5,645 bases of DNA from Planctomycetota bacterium (GTDB taxonomy: Bacteria; Planctomycetota; Phycisphaerae; UBA1845; CAIVHJ01): the NCBI GenBank assembly GCA_022565195.1, contig JADFJZ010000131.1, positions 1 through 5,645 of the forward strand, in the 5' to 3' direction. A program made the position numbers and the translations under genes. A model generated the notes under the pieces. It did not search any database. It had not been told where the DNA came from and was given only the letters and a program-made list of their open reading frames with translations. Below, piece by piece: positions 5,081 to 5,645 of the stretch (within the stretch, counting starts at the first letter, position 1; each line of letters starts with the position of its first letter).

Positions 5081-5645
5081 ATGTGCGGTCGCGTCGAGGA
5101 TGATGCATTATCGAAGCGGGTCATCAACCCGCTGCTGGGTCGAATGTCTCGCCGGAGTCGGTTCCGCGATTTTACCTTGATCGCGTGTTTGTTGGTTCTT
5201 TGGCCGAGCTCGGCCCCTGCACAGAACTCCGTGCTCGAAGCCACTGTGCATGAAATCGAAAAGACGCGGAAGTGGATTCACGTCCCCGTAAACCAGAGCG
5301 TCTTGATCGAAACGAATCTGCCGATTGCACGACAACAAAGCCTTTCGCCTGCGATCGCCGAAATCGAGTCCATCTCCCCCACGCAGGCCTTGGTTAAGGG
5401 CATCGCGGTGGGACGGACGCAGGTGATCATCTGGGCCGATGATCAACAAATGACATTCGACGTTTCTGTCGAGCAAGAGTTGGGTCAACTCGAGGAGGCC
5501 ATCCGCAGAGTGGCCCCTCATGCGGATGTCCAGACCCATTCGATCATGAGCACCGTGGTCATCAGCGGCACGGTGTCCGATGCTCGGTTGGCCGATCGGA
5601 TCATGCAAGTCGCCGCGATCTTCGCCTCCGATGTCCAGAACCACT
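5081..5645 (+). CDS. cpaC: Tad secretin CpaC/RcpA, N-terminal part (3' truncated by window edge)
   Basis: 188 codons of the outer-membrane secretin of the Tad pilus are visible and the frame is open at the window end. A basic segment and hydrophobic core (about 23-47, RRSRFRDFTLIACLLVLWPSS) end in APAQN, a plausible signal peptidase I site near residues 47-48. The pilus N-terminal domain follows at about 62-130: VPVNQSVLIETNLPIARQ, AIAEIESISPTQALVKG and GRTQVIIWADDQQMTFDVSV match the family pattern of this domain. Residues 131-188 (ELGQLEEAIRRVAPHADV, VVISGTVSDARLADRIMQ) begin a BON-like domain. The secretin beta domain lies beyond the edge. The ATG at 5081 has GGAGG six bases upstream. This leaves about 21 residues before the signal peptide; the ATG at 5144 (residue 22) would give a conventional one but has a poor ribosome site. 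The 117-base leader carries an SD-masking hairpin and a 13-nt repeat shared with cpaB. Confidence 0.93.
   Translation, partial: MCGRVEDDALSKRVINPLLGRMSRRSRFRDFTLIACLLVLWPSSAPAQNSVLEATVHEIEKTRKWIHVPVNQSVLIETNLPIARQQSLSPAIAEIESISPTQALVKGIAVGRTQVIIWADDQQMTFDVSVEQELGQLEEAIRRVAPHADVQTHSIMSTVVISGTVSDARLADRIMQVAAIFASDVQNH

Noticed and set aside
5108..5644. 178-codon minus-strand frame opposite cpaC
   Set aside because: The + strand frame matches the secretin N-terminal domain and has a ribosome site and signal peptide; the minus-strand product is an antisense shadow.

Overview
The window is a GC-rich bacterial segment with every supported gene on the + strand. Most of it is the start of a tight adherence (Tad/Flp) type IVb pilus locus. 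The '(E/D)DGPTATEYAVMLALI' style of the second pilin and the 'NENKDFSHLWLGGRMV' style of the neighbouring GT87 protein recall Planctomycetota. That assignment is inference from remembered family style; no search was possible.

Layout: (1) 1-248 is the 3' end of an unrecognised gene, closed by a textbook intrinsic terminator (261-293). (2) 489-1796 encodes a polytopic GT87/DUF2029-type polyprenol-phosphate-sugar glycosyltransferase; a perfect 12-bp inverted repeat lies just upstream. (3) 1797-2023 is a non-coding stretch with small hairpins. (4) 2024-2203 is a 59-residue Flp prepilin with a GTG start, and 2365-2559 is a second, 64-residue Flp prepilin with a structured leader and a strong hairpin after it. 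(5) 2835-3389 is cpaA/tadV, the prepilin peptidase, followed after one base by tadE (3391-3867), a pseudopilin. (6) 4022-4963 is cpaB/rcpC. (7) 5081 to the window end is the N-terminal part of cpaC/rcpA, the outer-membrane secretin. Its ribosome binding site lies inside a hairpin.

How the parts work together (established for the Tad family): CpaA cleaves the leader peptides of Flp and TadE after a Gly. Mature Flp subunits polymerise into the fibre, TadE acts as a minor pilin-like component, and CpaB and CpaC form the periplasmic and outer-membrane part of the secretion channel. The ATPases and inner-membrane platform (cpaE/tadZ, cpaF/tadA, tadB, tadC) are expected downstream but are not in the window. 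The GT87 enzyme may be an unrelated neighbour or may glycosylate surface structures; the sequence does not decide.

I found no evidence for a wholly new system. The most interesting signals are regulatory: the hairpin that buries the cpaC Shine-Dalgarno sequence, an exact 13-nt repeat shared by the cpaB and cpaC leaders, the hairpins around the major pilin gene, and the short GTG-started second pilin that length-filtered gene calling would miss.
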